Shown in pieces: positions 36,113-44,508 of a DNA stretch of 64,000 nt. The translations under genes and the position numbers were made by a program. The notes under the pieces were generated by a model. That model saw only the letters and a program-made list of their open reading frames with translations. It was not told the origin of the DNA and searched no databases. Origin of the DNA: Candidatus Micropelagos thuwalensis (lineage in GTDB: Bacteria; Pseudomonadota; Alphaproteobacteria; RS24); NCBI RefSeq assembly GCF_000469155.1, contig NZ_AWXE01000004.1:806001-870000 (forward strand). Direction: 5' to 3'. Numbering within the stretch: the stretch's first letter is position 1; every line of letters begins with the position of its first letter.

Positions 36113-36799
36113 ATGATTGATTTATATACATCTCCAACTCCGAATGGATATAAAGCTTCCGTCACGCTTGAAGAGCTTGAACTCGATTATAATTTTCATG
36201 TGATTGACATTCAGGCGGGTGATCAAAAGAAACCTGAGTTCCTTGCCATTAACCCGAATGGACGGATTCCGGCTATTATAGATCGCGATTTGAACGACCT
36301 AAGAGTGTTTGAAAGCGCTGCGATTATGATCCATCTGGCTGAAAAAACTGGAAAGCTTTTGCCCACAGAAGCGGAAGGCCGGGCCGAGGTAATGTCGTGG
36401 TTGATGTTTCAGATGGGCGGCATTGGCCCAATGATGGGGCAGGCTAATGTCTTCTTCAGATATTTCCCAGAAAAAATACAGCCAGCGATTGACCGTTATC
36501 AAAATGAGGTACGGCGTCTTTTTGAGGTGCTTAACACCCATCTGGATGGACGTGAGTGGCTGGCAAAGGATTTCTCCATTGCTGACATAGCGAATTGGTG
36601 CTGGATACGGACGGCGAGTTGGTCAGGTGTTGAAAGCCGCGATTTAGATCATCTGCAGCGTTGGCAAAATGCCATGGAAGCTCGGCCAAAATGCGTGGCG
36701 GGAACAAAGATACCATTTGATATTACTGAACTTTTAAAGGCTGAAGGCAAGGATGCAGAGCAATTCGCCAAAGAAGCCGAAAAGCTGGTGCAGAAGTAA
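36113..36799 (+). CDS. glutathione S-transferase family protein, YfcG-like
   Basis: Soluble GST of 228 residues. The N-terminal thioredoxin-fold half reads [20 protein letters not shown], with NPNGRIPAI (cis-Pro loop) and [12 protein letters not shown], which holds the Glu-Ser glutathione contact. The pattern YTSPTPNG is typical of the Ure2p/YfcG group (nu class), which has disulfide reductase activity on glutathione. The C-terminal helical half is normal ([13 protein letters not shown]). No operon partner. Confidence 0.92.
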   Translation: MIDLYTSPTPNGYKASVTLEELELDYNFHVIDIQAGDQKKPEFLAINPNGRIPAIIDRDLNDLRVFESAAIMIHLAEKTGKLLPTEAEGRAEVMSWLMFQMGGIGPMMGQANVFFRYFPEKIQPAIDRYQNEVRRLFEVLNTHLDGREWLAKDFSIADIANWCWIRTASWSGVESRDLDHLQRWQNAMEARPKCVAGTKIPFDITELLKAEGKDAEQFAKEAEKLVQK

Positions 36800-36840
36800 C
36801 CGGAGAACCGGGCATGGCGCGTGAGGTAAAATCTGGGAAA

Positions 36841-36915
36841 TGGTGCTGCCGGAGAGAATTGAACTCTCGGCCTCTCCCTTACCAAGGGAGTGCTCTACCC
36901 CTGAGCTACGGCAGC
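36841..36915 (-). tRNA. tRNA-Thr (GGT)
   Basis: 75 bases with CCA encoded. The acceptor stem is GCTGCCG with CGGCAGC, the D arm is GCTC/GAGC, the anticodon stem CTCCC/GGGAG encloses TTGGTAA, which places GGT at 34-36, and the T arm GAGAG/CTCTC encloses TTCAATT. All arms pair fully. Confidence 0.96.
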
Positions 36916-36991
36916 TTGTTATTAAGGCCTTTAACTGCCACAGCACGTTCAATTAGGCAAGTCTCATTCAAATCACTTTTAACGGTTTCAA

Positions 36992-37129
36992 ATGTCACCA
37001 TCTAATAATTCATCAGGGTCAAAGCCTGATCGCAAAGAAAGACTGGGTGCGGCACTGCGGGCCAATCTTCAGCGTCGCAAAGAGGGGCGGAAAAAGGCTC
37101 AAAAACAGGCAGGTAAGGAAAAAGAATAA
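36992..37129 (+). CDS. small basic protein upstream of murA
   Basis: A 45-residue frame begins at the ATG at 36992 and ends in TAA overlapping the murA ATG by one base (TAATG). The product is very basic; its core RKERLGAALRANLQRRKEGR resembles small unnamed proteins that I recall ahead of murA in other Alphaproteobacteria. The coupled stop-start and codon use support a real gene. Function unknown; an RNA- or ribosome-binding role would fit the charge but is a guess. The ribosome site is weak. Confidence 0.7.
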   Translation: MSPSNNSSGSKPDRKERLGAALRANLQRRKEGRKKAQKQAGKEKE

Positions 37130-38403
37130 TGGATAAAATTGTCATAAATGGCGGCAACAGATTGATCGGCAGTTTACCAATAAGCGGATCAAAAAATGCT
37201 GTTTTGCCACTTATGATATTGGGACTTTTGACTGATGAAACGCTCAAGCTTGTGGGTACCCCTCGGCTGGCTGATACAACAACACTCGGCCATGTTTTAG
37301 AAGAGTTGGGCGCGCGGGTTGAGCTTTTCGGACAAGGCAAGGGCGAGGGGCTTACAGTTCACGCCCCTAACATTGCACAAACCATGGCTTCATATGAACT
37401 GGTGTCAAAGATGCGGGCGAGCTTCTGGGTAATCGGCCCGCTCCTCGCGCGTTGTGGTCAGGCCCGCGTGTCTCTCCCTGGGGGATGTGCGATTGGTACG
37501 CGCCCTGTAAATCTTTATTTGCAAGGTCTAAAGGAAATGGGCGCAGATATTGATGTTGTTGATGGCTATGTGAATGCCAAGTCAATCTCGCCATCTAATC
37601 GCTTGACCGGCGCACAAATTAATTTTCCCTTCGTTTCTGTGGGGGCTACTCATGTGATGATGATGGCGGCAAGCCTGGCGGACGGGCAAACCATTATCAA
37701 TAATGCGGCGAGTGAACCTGAGGTTATGGATGTCGGACGATGCTTGCAGGCCATGGGTGCGCGAATTGAAGGGCTGGGGACACGCACACTGATTATTGAT
37801 GGCGTTGAAAAGTTGAATGGGACGACTCATACTGTTATTCGCGATAGAATTGAGGCGGGCGCCTATGCCTGTGCGGCTGTTGCGTCAAATGGCGAAGTGA
37901 CGCTAACGGGAGCAGATGAAGATTTGCTGGGGGCTTTAGCGCCTGTGTTGCAACAAGCAGGCGCCACTTTTGAAACAAAAGCTGACGGATTATTGGTCAA
38001 AGGCACATTAGATATACGTCCTGTGAATGTCGTGACGGAACCCTATCCGGGTTTTGCCACTGACTTACAGGCACCTTTTATGGGTTTGATGTGCGTTGCG
38101 GATGGGGTGAGCCATATTAGAGAAACGATTTTTGAGAATAGATTCATGCATGTGCAAGAACTCGCACGGCTGGGGGCTGACATTCAGCTGCAAGGAGATA
38201 CGGCGCGGGTAACTGGTGTGCAGGCACTTAAAGGCGCACCCGTTATGGCAACTGATTTGCGTGCCTCGGTGACTTTGGTAATTGCAGGTTTGATTGCCGA
38301 AGGCCAGACGACGATACAACGCGTATATCATCTTGATCGAGGTTATGAAAATCTTGAGAAAAAACTGTCTGGCTGTGGAGCGGATATCAGCCGAATTTCT
38401 TGA
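37129..38403 (+). CDS. murA: UDP-N-acetylglucosamine 1-carboxyvinyltransferase
   Basis: First committed step of peptidoglycan synthesis: transfers enolpyruvate from PEP to UDP-GlcNAc. The 424-residue length is normal. The substrate Lys is in [10 protein letters not shown]-type residues ([13 protein letters not shown]), the catalytic Cys is in [13 protein letters not shown], which predicts fosfomycin sensitivity of the enzyme, and the [14 protein letters not shown] loop is complete. It is coupled to the small basic protein upstream and followed by DUF2948 after 27 bases. Confidence 0.97.
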   Translation: MDKIVINGGNRLIGSLPISGSKNAVLPLMILGLLTDETLKLVGTPRLADTTTLGHVLEELGARVELFGQGKGEGLTVHAPNIAQTMASYELVSKMRASFWVIGPLLARCGQARVSLPGGCAIGTRPVNLYLQGLKEMGADIDVVDGYVNAKSISPSNRLTGAQINFPFVSVGATHVMMMAASLADGQTIINNAASEPEVMDVGRCLQAMGARIEGLGTRTLIIDGVEKLNGTTHTVIRDRIEAGAYACAAVASNGEVTLTGADEDLLGALAPVLQQAGATFETKADGLLVKGTLDIRPVNVVTEPYPGFATDLQAPFMGLMCVADGVSHIRETIFENRFMHVQELARLGADIQLQGDTARVTGVQALKGAPVMATDLRASVTLVIAGLIAEGQTTIQRVYHLDRGYENLEKKLSGCGADISRIS

Positions 38404-38430
38404 GGATGGCAGAGAGGTCTAAAAAATAGA

Positions 38431-38880
38431 ATGAGCTCATATAAACCGCTTCATCTGGTAGCCTGCGATAAAGATGATTTAAAAGTCATCTCTGCCATGA
38501 TGCAGGATTGCATTATTAACGCCTCAGATATGGTATTTGATAAATCTATGCGGCTTTTTGCGGTAATGGGGAACCGTTTTTGCTGGGAGGTCGAGGATGA
38601 GGATACTCAACAACGGGTAAGGGTAGGGGTGCATTTTACGGATGTGCGTAAGGTTTCCTACCGCGATGTTGAGTTTGGTCGTGATCAGATTTTATCTTTG
38701 CTGGCGATGGAATTTGTGGCGCAAGAACCTCCTGGAGGTATTTTGCGTATAATTTTTTCTGGGCGATCTGAAATTCGTCTCACAATAGACGCATTGAATA
38801 TGGTAATGCAGGATGTTACGCCCGGATGGTCTGCTTCAAGCAGACCACAACATGATGATGAGCCGAGAAACGAGAACTAA
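38431..38880 (+). CDS. DUF2948 family protein
   Basis: Cytoplasmic protein of 149 residues found almost only in Alphaproteobacteria, nearly always between murA and hisD. The conserved core reads LVACDKDDLKVISAMMQD, RLFAVMGNRFCWE and VRVGVHFTDVRKV. Function unknown. The gene order here matches that seen in Rhizobiales and Rhodospirillales and supports an essential-gene operon. Confidence 0.9.
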   Translation: MSSYKPLHLVACDKDDLKVISAMMQDCIINASDMVFDKSMRLFAVMGNRFCWEVEDEDTQQRVRVGVHFTDVRKVSYRDVEFGRDQILSLLAMEFVAQEPPGGILRIIFSGRSEIRLTIDALNMVMQDVTPGWSASSRPQHDDEPRNEN

Positions 38881-38881
38881 T

Positions 38882-40180
38882 ATGGTCTTGCGACTAAATA
38901 AGACAGATACAGATTTTGACTCTGACTTCACCCGACTTCTTAATATGAAACGGGAACAGGATGAGGACGTCAATCTTGCTGTGAGCGATATTATTAATGA
39001 TGTTCGCGAACGGGGTGATGCGGCTTTATGTGACTATACACAGCGTTTTGACCGCAATGATATGACCCCAGAGATGTTGCGCGTATCGGCTGATGAGATT
39101 GACCGTGCTGAAGCAGAATGTGAGCAAGAAACCCTGCAAGCGCTGGATGTTGCGTCAAAAAGAATTGCGGATTTTCATGCGCGTCAAAAGCCACAGGATG
39201 AACGCTTTACAGATGCGCAGGGGGTCGAATTAGGCCATCGCTGGACGGCGGTAAGCGCGGCAGGCATTTATGTACCCGGCGGACTGGCGAGTTATCCCTC
39301 ATCTGTGTTGATGAACGCATTACCTGCAAAAGTCGCTGGGGTTGAGCGCCTCGTTATGGTTGTTCCTATGCCTGACGGTAATGTTAATTCGCTTGTGCTC
39401 GCGGCAGCAAAACGTGCCGGTGTAGATGAGATATATAAAGTCGGCGGGGCGCAAGCCGTTGCAGCGCTTGCTTATGGCACGGAAACAATCCAGCCAGTTG
39501 ATGTGATTGTCGGCCCGGGCAATGCTTATGTGGCAGCAGCAAAAAAACAGGTTTTTGGAAGTGTTGGCATTGATATGGTTGCGGGCCCTTCGGAAATTTT
39601 GGTTGTTGCTGATTCTGAAAATGACCCTGCTTGGATTGCTGCTGATCTTCTATCCCAGGCAGAGCATGACAGCGTGGCGCAATCTATTTTGATGACCGAT
39701 GATGAGGTGTTTGCTGAAACCGTCTGTGGCGAAGTGGAACGTCAATTAAGTGAATTACCGCGTGAAGAGATTGCCCGTCAAAGCTGGGAAAATTTCGGTG
39801 CGGTAGTTCTTGTGCCGGATTTAACACAAGACGGGCCAGTGCTAATTGACCGATTGGCGCCGGAGCATCTTGAACTGGCGGTGAGAGACCCGGAAAGTTT
39901 GTCTGATAATATAAGGAATGCCGGTGCTATTTTTCTGGGGCGTTATACGCCGGAAGCTATTGGTGATTACATCGCCGGGCCTAATCACGTCCTGCCGACA
40001 GCGCGTGCTGCAAGATATGCATCAGGTCTTTCCGTTTTGAATTTTATGAAACGCAGTTCGCTCGTTTCGTGTTCGGTGGATAGTTTAAGAGAAATTGGAA
40101 TGGATGCTATTCGTCTAGCTGAGTCCGAGGGGCTTTCTGCGCATGCGCGATCTGTTGCGATAAGATTGAACAAAAACTGA
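38882..40180 (+). CDS. hisD: histidinol dehydrogenase
   Basis: Carries out the last two oxidations of histidine synthesis, zinc-dependent. The 432-residue protein starts at the ATG at 38882, one base after the DUF2948 stop; earlier starts lie inside that gene. The signature [15 protein letters not shown] and the zinc-ligand segments [16 protein letters not shown] and APEHLEL are present, with the C-terminal [20 protein letters not shown]. Its stop overlaps the UPF0262 start in ATGA-type fashion. Confidence 0.96.
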   Translation: MVLRLNKTDTDFDSDFTRLLNMKREQDEDVNLAVSDIINDVRERGDAALCDYTQRFDRNDMTPEMLRVSADEIDRAEAECEQETLQALDVASKRIADFHARQKPQDERFTDAQGVELGHRWTAVSAAGIYVPGGLASYPSSVLMNALPAKVAGVERLVMVVPMPDGNVNSLVLAAAKRAGVDEIYKVGGAQAVAALAYGTETIQPVDVIVGPGNAYVAAAKKQVFGSVGIDMVAGPSEILVVADSENDPAWIAADLLSQAEHDSVAQSILMTDDEVFAETVCGEVERQLSELPREEIARQSWENFGAVVLVPDLTQDGPVLIDRLAPEHLELAVRDPESLSDNIRNAGAIFLGRYTPEAIGDYIAGPNHVLPTARAARYASGLSVLNFMKRSSLVSCSVDSLREIGMDAIRLAESEGLSAHARSVAIRLNKN

Positions 40181-40668
40181 TGAATGACGCACCGGAAGAT
40201 AGCCCGAATAGAATTGTTCATCTATCTTTGGATGATCCCGCGCTGATTGCCCGAAATCCTGATGTTGAACATGAACGCCGTGTTGCTATTTTCGATTTGC
40301 TGGAAGAAAACAGTTTTTCGCCTAAAGACTGCGCACCCGGCCCCTATCGTGTCACACTTTCTCTCACCGAAAAGGGTCTTAATTTCCGTCTGTGTGACCT
40401 TGAGGATAACCTTTTGAAGGATATTGAACTTTCTCTGATGAGTTTCCGGCGGCTTGTGAAGGATTATTTCCTGATTTGTGAAAATTATTATCAGGCGATC
40501 CGGTCTGCTTCGCCCGATAAAATTGAAACAATAGATATGGGACGCAGAGCCCTGCATAATGAAGGCTCAACCTTACTTCAAGAGAAGTTGTCAGATGTGA
40601 TTACAATGGATTTTGATACGGCACGTCGCCTTTTTACCCTGATTTGCGTATTGCAAATGAGGGGTTGA
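40180..40668 (+). CDS. UPF0262 family protein
   Basis: Protein of 162 residues in a family limited to Alphaproteobacteria and always near hisD and infA. Conserved segments include [31 protein letters not shown] and [13 protein letters not shown]. Function unknown. It overlaps hisD by one base. In many relatives a low-molecular-weight phosphatase gene follows; here infA comes next instead. Confidence 0.93.
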   Translation: MNDAPEDSPNRIVHLSLDDPALIARNPDVEHERRVAIFDLLEENSFSPKDCAPGPYRVTLSLTEKGLNFRLCDLEDNLLKDIELSLMSFRRLVKDYFLICENYYQAIRSASPDKIETIDMGRRALHNEGSTLLQEKLSDVITMDFDTARRLFTLICVLQMRG

Positions 40669-40717
40669 TTTTAACTTATTTTATGGTCATTCTCCGGCAA
40701 TTAAACAGGAAAAATAT

Positions 40718-40936
40718 ATGGCTAAAGAAGAATTACTTGAATTTCCGGGAATTGTTGTTGAGCTTTTGCCGAACGCAACCTTTCGTGTGAAATTGGAAAA
40801 TGATCATGAAATCATTGCCCATACTGCTGGAAAAATGCGGAAAAACCGTATTCGTGTTCTGGCTGGCGACAAGGTTCTTGTAGAAATGACTCCATATGAT
40901 CTTACAAAAGGGCGCATCACCTATAGATACAAATAG
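40718..40936 (+). CDS. infA: translation initiation factor IF-1
   Basis: 72-residue S1/OB-fold protein that binds the ribosomal A site during initiation. The sequence is canonical ([48 protein letters not shown]). The AGGAAAAATAT context provides a ribosome site. The 3' end overlaps the predicted maf start by 41 bases. Confidence 0.99.
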   Translation: MAKEELLEFPGIVVELLPNATFRVKLENDHEIIAHTAGKMRKNRIRVLAGDKVLVEMTPYDLTKGRITYRYK

Positions 40937-41534
40937 GCAGAAATTATGGCTCGCCAGCGCATCACCGCGTCGGCTTGACCTGCTTGCTCAGATAGGTATC
41001 AAGCCCGAACATGTTGGCCCTGCTGATATTGACGAGACACCTAAATCTGCTGAAACGCCCAGAGAATTGGCGCGCCGCCTCGCTTTAGAAAAGGCTGCTG
41101 CCGTCCTGACGCATATTCCCGAAAATGAAGACTGGGTTATTCTGGCGGCAGATACAGTCGTGGCACAGGGACGTAGAATTTTGCCAAAAGCAGAGACACA
41201 GGAAACTGCAAAAGCGTGTCTTAAACTGTTATCAGGGCGGGCGCATAGGGTTTTTAGCGGTGTTTGTCTCATATATAAAGGTAAGAGCATGCTCAGGGTT
41301 GCAGATACACGCGTGGTCATGAAAAGATTGTCTGCCGAGGAGATTACGACCTATCTGGACAGTCAGGAGTGGCGTGGCAAGGCGGGCGGTTACGCAATTC
41401 AAGGGCGGGCGGATGCATTTGTAAAATCCTTAAATGGATCCTACTCAAATGTTGTCGGATTACCTTTATATGAAACATCTTCGCTGTTAGCTGGTATCGG
41501 TTTTAAGGGCGGACAAAATGAACATAATGATTGA
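40896..41534 (+). CDS. maf: Maf-like nucleoside triphosphate pyrophosphatase
   Basis: Hydrolyses non-canonical or pyrimidine nucleoside triphosphates to monophosphates. The 212-residue protein shows [24 protein letters not shown], and the Maf core [16 protein letters not shown] plus [13 protein letters not shown]. The only in-frame start is the ATG at 40896 inside infA, giving a 41-base overlap; no ATG, GTG or TTG occurs between it and the first conserved residue. The stop overlaps the next frame. Confidence 0.93.
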   Translation: MILQKGASPIDTNRQKLWLASASPRRLDLLAQIGIKPEHVGPADIDETPKSAETPRELARRLALEKAAAVLTHIPENEDWVILAADTVVAQGRRILPKAETQETAKACLKLLSGRAHRVFSGVCLIYKGKSMLRVADTRVVMKRLSAEEITTYLDSQEWRGKAGGYAIQGRADAFVKSLNGSYSNVVGLPLYETSSLLAGIGFKGGQNEHND

Positions 41535-41554
41535 GGGTTATTGAGGAGAAGCGC

Positions 41555-42787
41555 ATGGGGCATGAAGTTTTAATGTCAGTTGAGTATGGCCATGTATTCG
41601 TTGCAAATGTTAACGACGGAAAACTTATTGATTTGCGTATTGAGCCGGTTGGATCTGACAATCAAGATGTCGGAAAGATTTATCTTGCAAAAGTTGCGCG
41701 TGTTGTGCCGCGATTGCAGGCGGCGTTTGTCAATATTGGCGAAGACTCAGACGGGTTTCTCGGTGCGCGTGAAGCCCGGACGCTTCTCGTCAATGCTGAC
41801 CGCGACACCCCGATTGAAGATTGTGTGCATGATGGCGATACGGTTCTGGTTCAGATTAACCGTCCAGCCGATGGTGATAAGGGGCCACAACTGACTGCAG
41901 ATATTAGCCTGCCTGGGCGTTATGCAGTTCTTACGCCTTGCCGTACAAAAGTTTCCGTTTCGCGTTCTATAGAAGATGACAAAGAGCGACAAAGATTGAT
42001 TGATCTTGCCGAGACGGTACGCGATCGGTTGGGTATTGAAGGTATGGACGGGCTTGCCGGTTGGGTGTTGCGAACAGCGGCAGAGGGTGTCGATAATGAA
42101 CTGCTCGAAAAAGACATGGAAATGATTGCCGGTATCTGGACAGATATTCTGGATAAGGGGGATGATAATGACCCGCCCTGCCTTTTACATCAGGATTTGG
42201 GTGGGGTTGAGCGTGGGTTGCGTGATTTTATCCGCCCCGATACGGCATCTGTTATAATTCAAGGCGAAGCGGCTTTCCGAATGGCGCGAAGCTATTGTCA
42301 GAAAGTCATGCCACAGGCCGAAGCGCTTATCACGCAGAGCGAGTCCGGTGAAATCCTGTTCGACCGTTATGATATTAATGGTACAATCGACAAGGCACTC
42401 AGCCCACGTGTTGATTTGCCATCGGGGGGCTGGATAACGATTGAGACCACTGAGGCCATGACAACGATTGACGTGAATTCCGGTAGTCACAGTGATCCGG
42501 CGCTCGCGATTAATCTGGAAGCGGTTACCGAGATTGCCAGTCAGATTCCGTTACGCGCTATTGGCGGGCTGATTGCAATTGATTTTATTGATATGCAGGA
42601 CGAAGCCGACGGTAAAAAAATAGAAGACAGTCTGCTGGCAGCATTTGAAAATGATCGTGTGCCAGTGCGTATTGGTCAAATGTCTAATTTCGGTGTGATT
42701 GAAATGACCCGCAAGCGTGACCGTCTTTCTTTGTTGAAATCTTTGCCAGCAGGGTATTTTGATAATACAGAGGGTGAAGATGACTGA
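41555..42787 (+). CDS. rng: ribonuclease E/G family protein, short form
   Basis: Endoribonuclease of 410 residues. The ATG at 41555 has GAGGAG 7 bases ahead; an in-frame TTG at 41531 is rejected. An S1-like domain near residues 30-100 (GKIYLAKVARVVPRLQAAFV) precedes the catalytic part with Mg-binding Asp residues in TTIDVNSG and IDFIDMQDEADG. It lacks the C-terminal scaffold of RNase E and the Zn-link CPxCxG, so it is closer to RNase G. A separate longer RNase E is expected elsewhere. yacG overlaps its end by 8 bases. Confidence 0.9.
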   Translation: MGHEVLMSVEYGHVFVANVNDGKLIDLRIEPVGSDNQDVGKIYLAKVARVVPRLQAAFVNIGEDSDGFLGAREARTLLVNADRDTPIEDCVHDGDTVLVQINRPADGDKGPQLTADISLPGRYAVLTPCRTKVSVSRSIEDDKERQRLIDLAETVRDRLGIEGMDGLAGWVLRTAAEGVDNELLEKDMEMIAGIWTDILDKGDDNDPPCLLHQDLGGVERGLRDFIRPDTASVIIQGEAAFRMARSYCQKVMPQAEALITQSESGEILFDRYDINGTIDKALSPRVDLPSGGWITIETTEAMTTIDVNSGSHSDPALAINLEAVTEIASQIPLRAIGGLIAIDFIDMQDEADGKKIEDSLLAAFENDRVPVRIGQMSNFGVIEMTRKRDRLSLLKSLPAGYFDNTEGEDD

Positions 42788-42980
42788 GAGTACCAACAAG
42801 CCTGTAACCTGTCCGATATGTAAGGAGAATTACAGCGTTCAATCCTTTAAGCCATTTTGTTCTGAACGATGTGCCAATGTTGACTTGCATCGCTGGTTGG
42901 GAGGGCATTACAGTGTGCCGGCTATTGAGCCGCCCGATCATTTTTCAGATGATGAAGACACGTTTAGTGAAATTCATTAA
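42780..42980 (+). CDS. yacG: DNA gyrase inhibitor YacG
   Basis: 66-residue zinc protein that binds the GyrB C-terminal region in E. coli. The four zinc Cys are seen in CPICKENY and FCSERC. The tail WLGGHYSVPAIE is typical. The start at 42780 overlaps the ribonuclease stop; GAGGGTGAAG supplies the ribosome site. The infA-maf-RNase-yacG-tRNA-Phe order is common in the class. Confidence 0.95.
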   Translation: MTESTNKPVTCPICKENYSVQSFKPFCSERCANVDLHRWLGGHYSVPAIEPPDHFSDDEDTFSEIH

Positions 42981-43093
42981 TCATATCGAATTGCGGGTAA
43001 ACCTCTCATTTTGATGGTGGACAGAACCACACCAATTTCCTATAAACACGCGGTGGTAACGGCTCTATGGCTGTACGCATCACTTTTAAGAGT

Positions 43094-43168
<75 letters not shown>

Positions 43169-43275
43169 CAATTTTCTCAAATTAATATTGATGCCTTTCA
43201 AAGGAAAATGCTTTCTCTTCGCTATTGCAATGGGATGAGCGTGACAGTTGGGTAAGCATCTTTTAAGTTTAAATA

Positions 43276-44352
43276 ATGACACTACTTATTTTTTACTTAC
43301 TGCTCGCAGTGCTGGTTTCTTTTTTCTGCTCTGTGGCAGAGGCTGTCCTTCTTTCTGTGCGTCCTTCTTATATAGCTTTGCTGGAGGCCCAAGGGTCGGG
43401 AAGTGGTAAGAAACTCAAAAAATTATGTAATAATCTTGATCGGCCTCTTGCAGCAATCCTTACGGCAAATACGATTGCTCATACGGTTGGTGCGGCAGGT
43501 GTTGGCGCACAAGCAGCGGTTGTCTTTGGTAATCAATATATTGGTCTGACATCTGCAATTCTGACTTTTTTAATCCTCATATTTTCTGAAATAATTCCTA
43601 AAACTTTGGGGGCTGTATATTGGCGGCAACTGGCTCCCTCTTTTGCTGTTCTTATAGAGGGGCTGACGCAACTTTTGCTTCCATTTGTCTGGTTGTCTGA
43701 AAAGCTGACACGCATGTTATCTCGGTCGCGAGCCGGTAGTCATGCTTTCAGTCGCGACGAATTTGAGGCTATGGCTCAAATAGGGGCTGATGAGGGCTTG
43801 TTAGAGTCAAAAGAGTTGAAAATAGTGATGAATTTGATGCGCCTGCGTCAATTATCAGTTCGTGACATCATGACCCCGAGGCCGGTTGTTTTGTCTGCTT
43901 CAGAAAAAATGACTGTTAGAGATTTTTTCACTACTCATTCGAAAAATGCTTTTTCCCGTATTCCGGTATATGCAGAAAACGAAGATGATATAACGGGTTA
44001 TGTGCTTAAAAATGATTTGCTGATGGCTCAAGCGAGAGATGAATTTGACAAATCACTATCAGAGTTTCGTCGGCCCTTTTTAATGTTTTTGGATGTGTTG
44101 GATGCATCAACCATTTTCGATCGTCTGATACATGGAAAAACTCAAATTGCTTTAATTCTTGATGAATACGGCACGATGCAGGGTATTGTGACAATGGAGG
44201 ATGTTCTGGAAACCCTTATCGGTTTGGAGATTATTGATGAGTCGGACAAGGTAGATGATATGCAAAAGTTGGCGCGCAAACGCTGGCGGGCGCGTATGGA
44301 AAGCATGGGTATTAACCCCGAGAATATGGAAATGACTAAAAAGAAAGACTGA
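43276..44352 (+). CDS. CNNM/DUF21 and CBS-domain membrane protein (hemolysin-type)
   Basis: Membrane protein of 358 residues. Residues 1-150 form a DUF21 (CNNM) transmembrane domain with FSEIIPKTLGAVYW, the acidic-helix hallmark. Residues 195-320 hold a CBS pair (RDIMTPRPVV, FSRIPVYAEN, ALILDEYGTMQGIVTMEDV). The C-terminal CorC/HlyC domain found in many relatives is missing. The family includes Mg2+ and Co2+ transporters; the hemolysin label is historical. It ends 72 bases before the Pho box of the lipoprotein operon. Confidence 0.92.
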   Translation: MTLLIFYLLLAVLVSFFCSVAEAVLLSVRPSYIALLEAQGSGSGKKLKKLCNNLDRPLAAILTANTIAHTVGAAGVGAQAAVVFGNQYIGLTSAILTFLILIFSEIIPKTLGAVYWRQLAPSFAVLIEGLTQLLLPFVWLSEKLTRMLSRSRAGSHAFSRDEFEAMAQIGADEGLLESKELKIVMNLMRLRQLSVRDIMTPRPVVLSASEKMTVRDFFTTHSKNAFSRIPVYAENEDDITGYVLKNDLLMAQARDEFDKSLSEFRRPFLMFLDVLDASTIFDRLIHGKTQIALILDEYGTMQGIVTMEDVLETLIGLEIIDESDKVDDMQKLARKRWRARMESMGINPENMEMTKKKD

Positions 44353-44424
44353 CAACCCTTAAAAATGCTTCACTTTCATTGAGAAAAACTTTTAAAAAGA
44401 TAATTATTCCCTGAAAAAAACAAA

Positions 44425-44453
44425 TTGTTACATGAGTGTAAAACTTCTGTAAT
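44425..44453 (+). promoter_or_regulatory. Pho box upstream of the lipoprotein-TBDT operon
   Basis: Three heptamers lie at an exact 11-base period: TTGTTAC (44425-44431), GTGTAAA (44436-44442) and CTGTAAT (44447-44453), with 4-base spacers. Each keeps the TGT core of the PhoB half-site CTGTCAT. An AT-rich -10-like stretch follows. Weaker in sequence than the gspD box but identical in layout. Confidence 0.6.
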
Positions 44454-44508
44454 GTTCTAAAGTTTTATTGAGCCCATTAATTGGTACAACATTCCATTGG
44501 AGGGCAAA

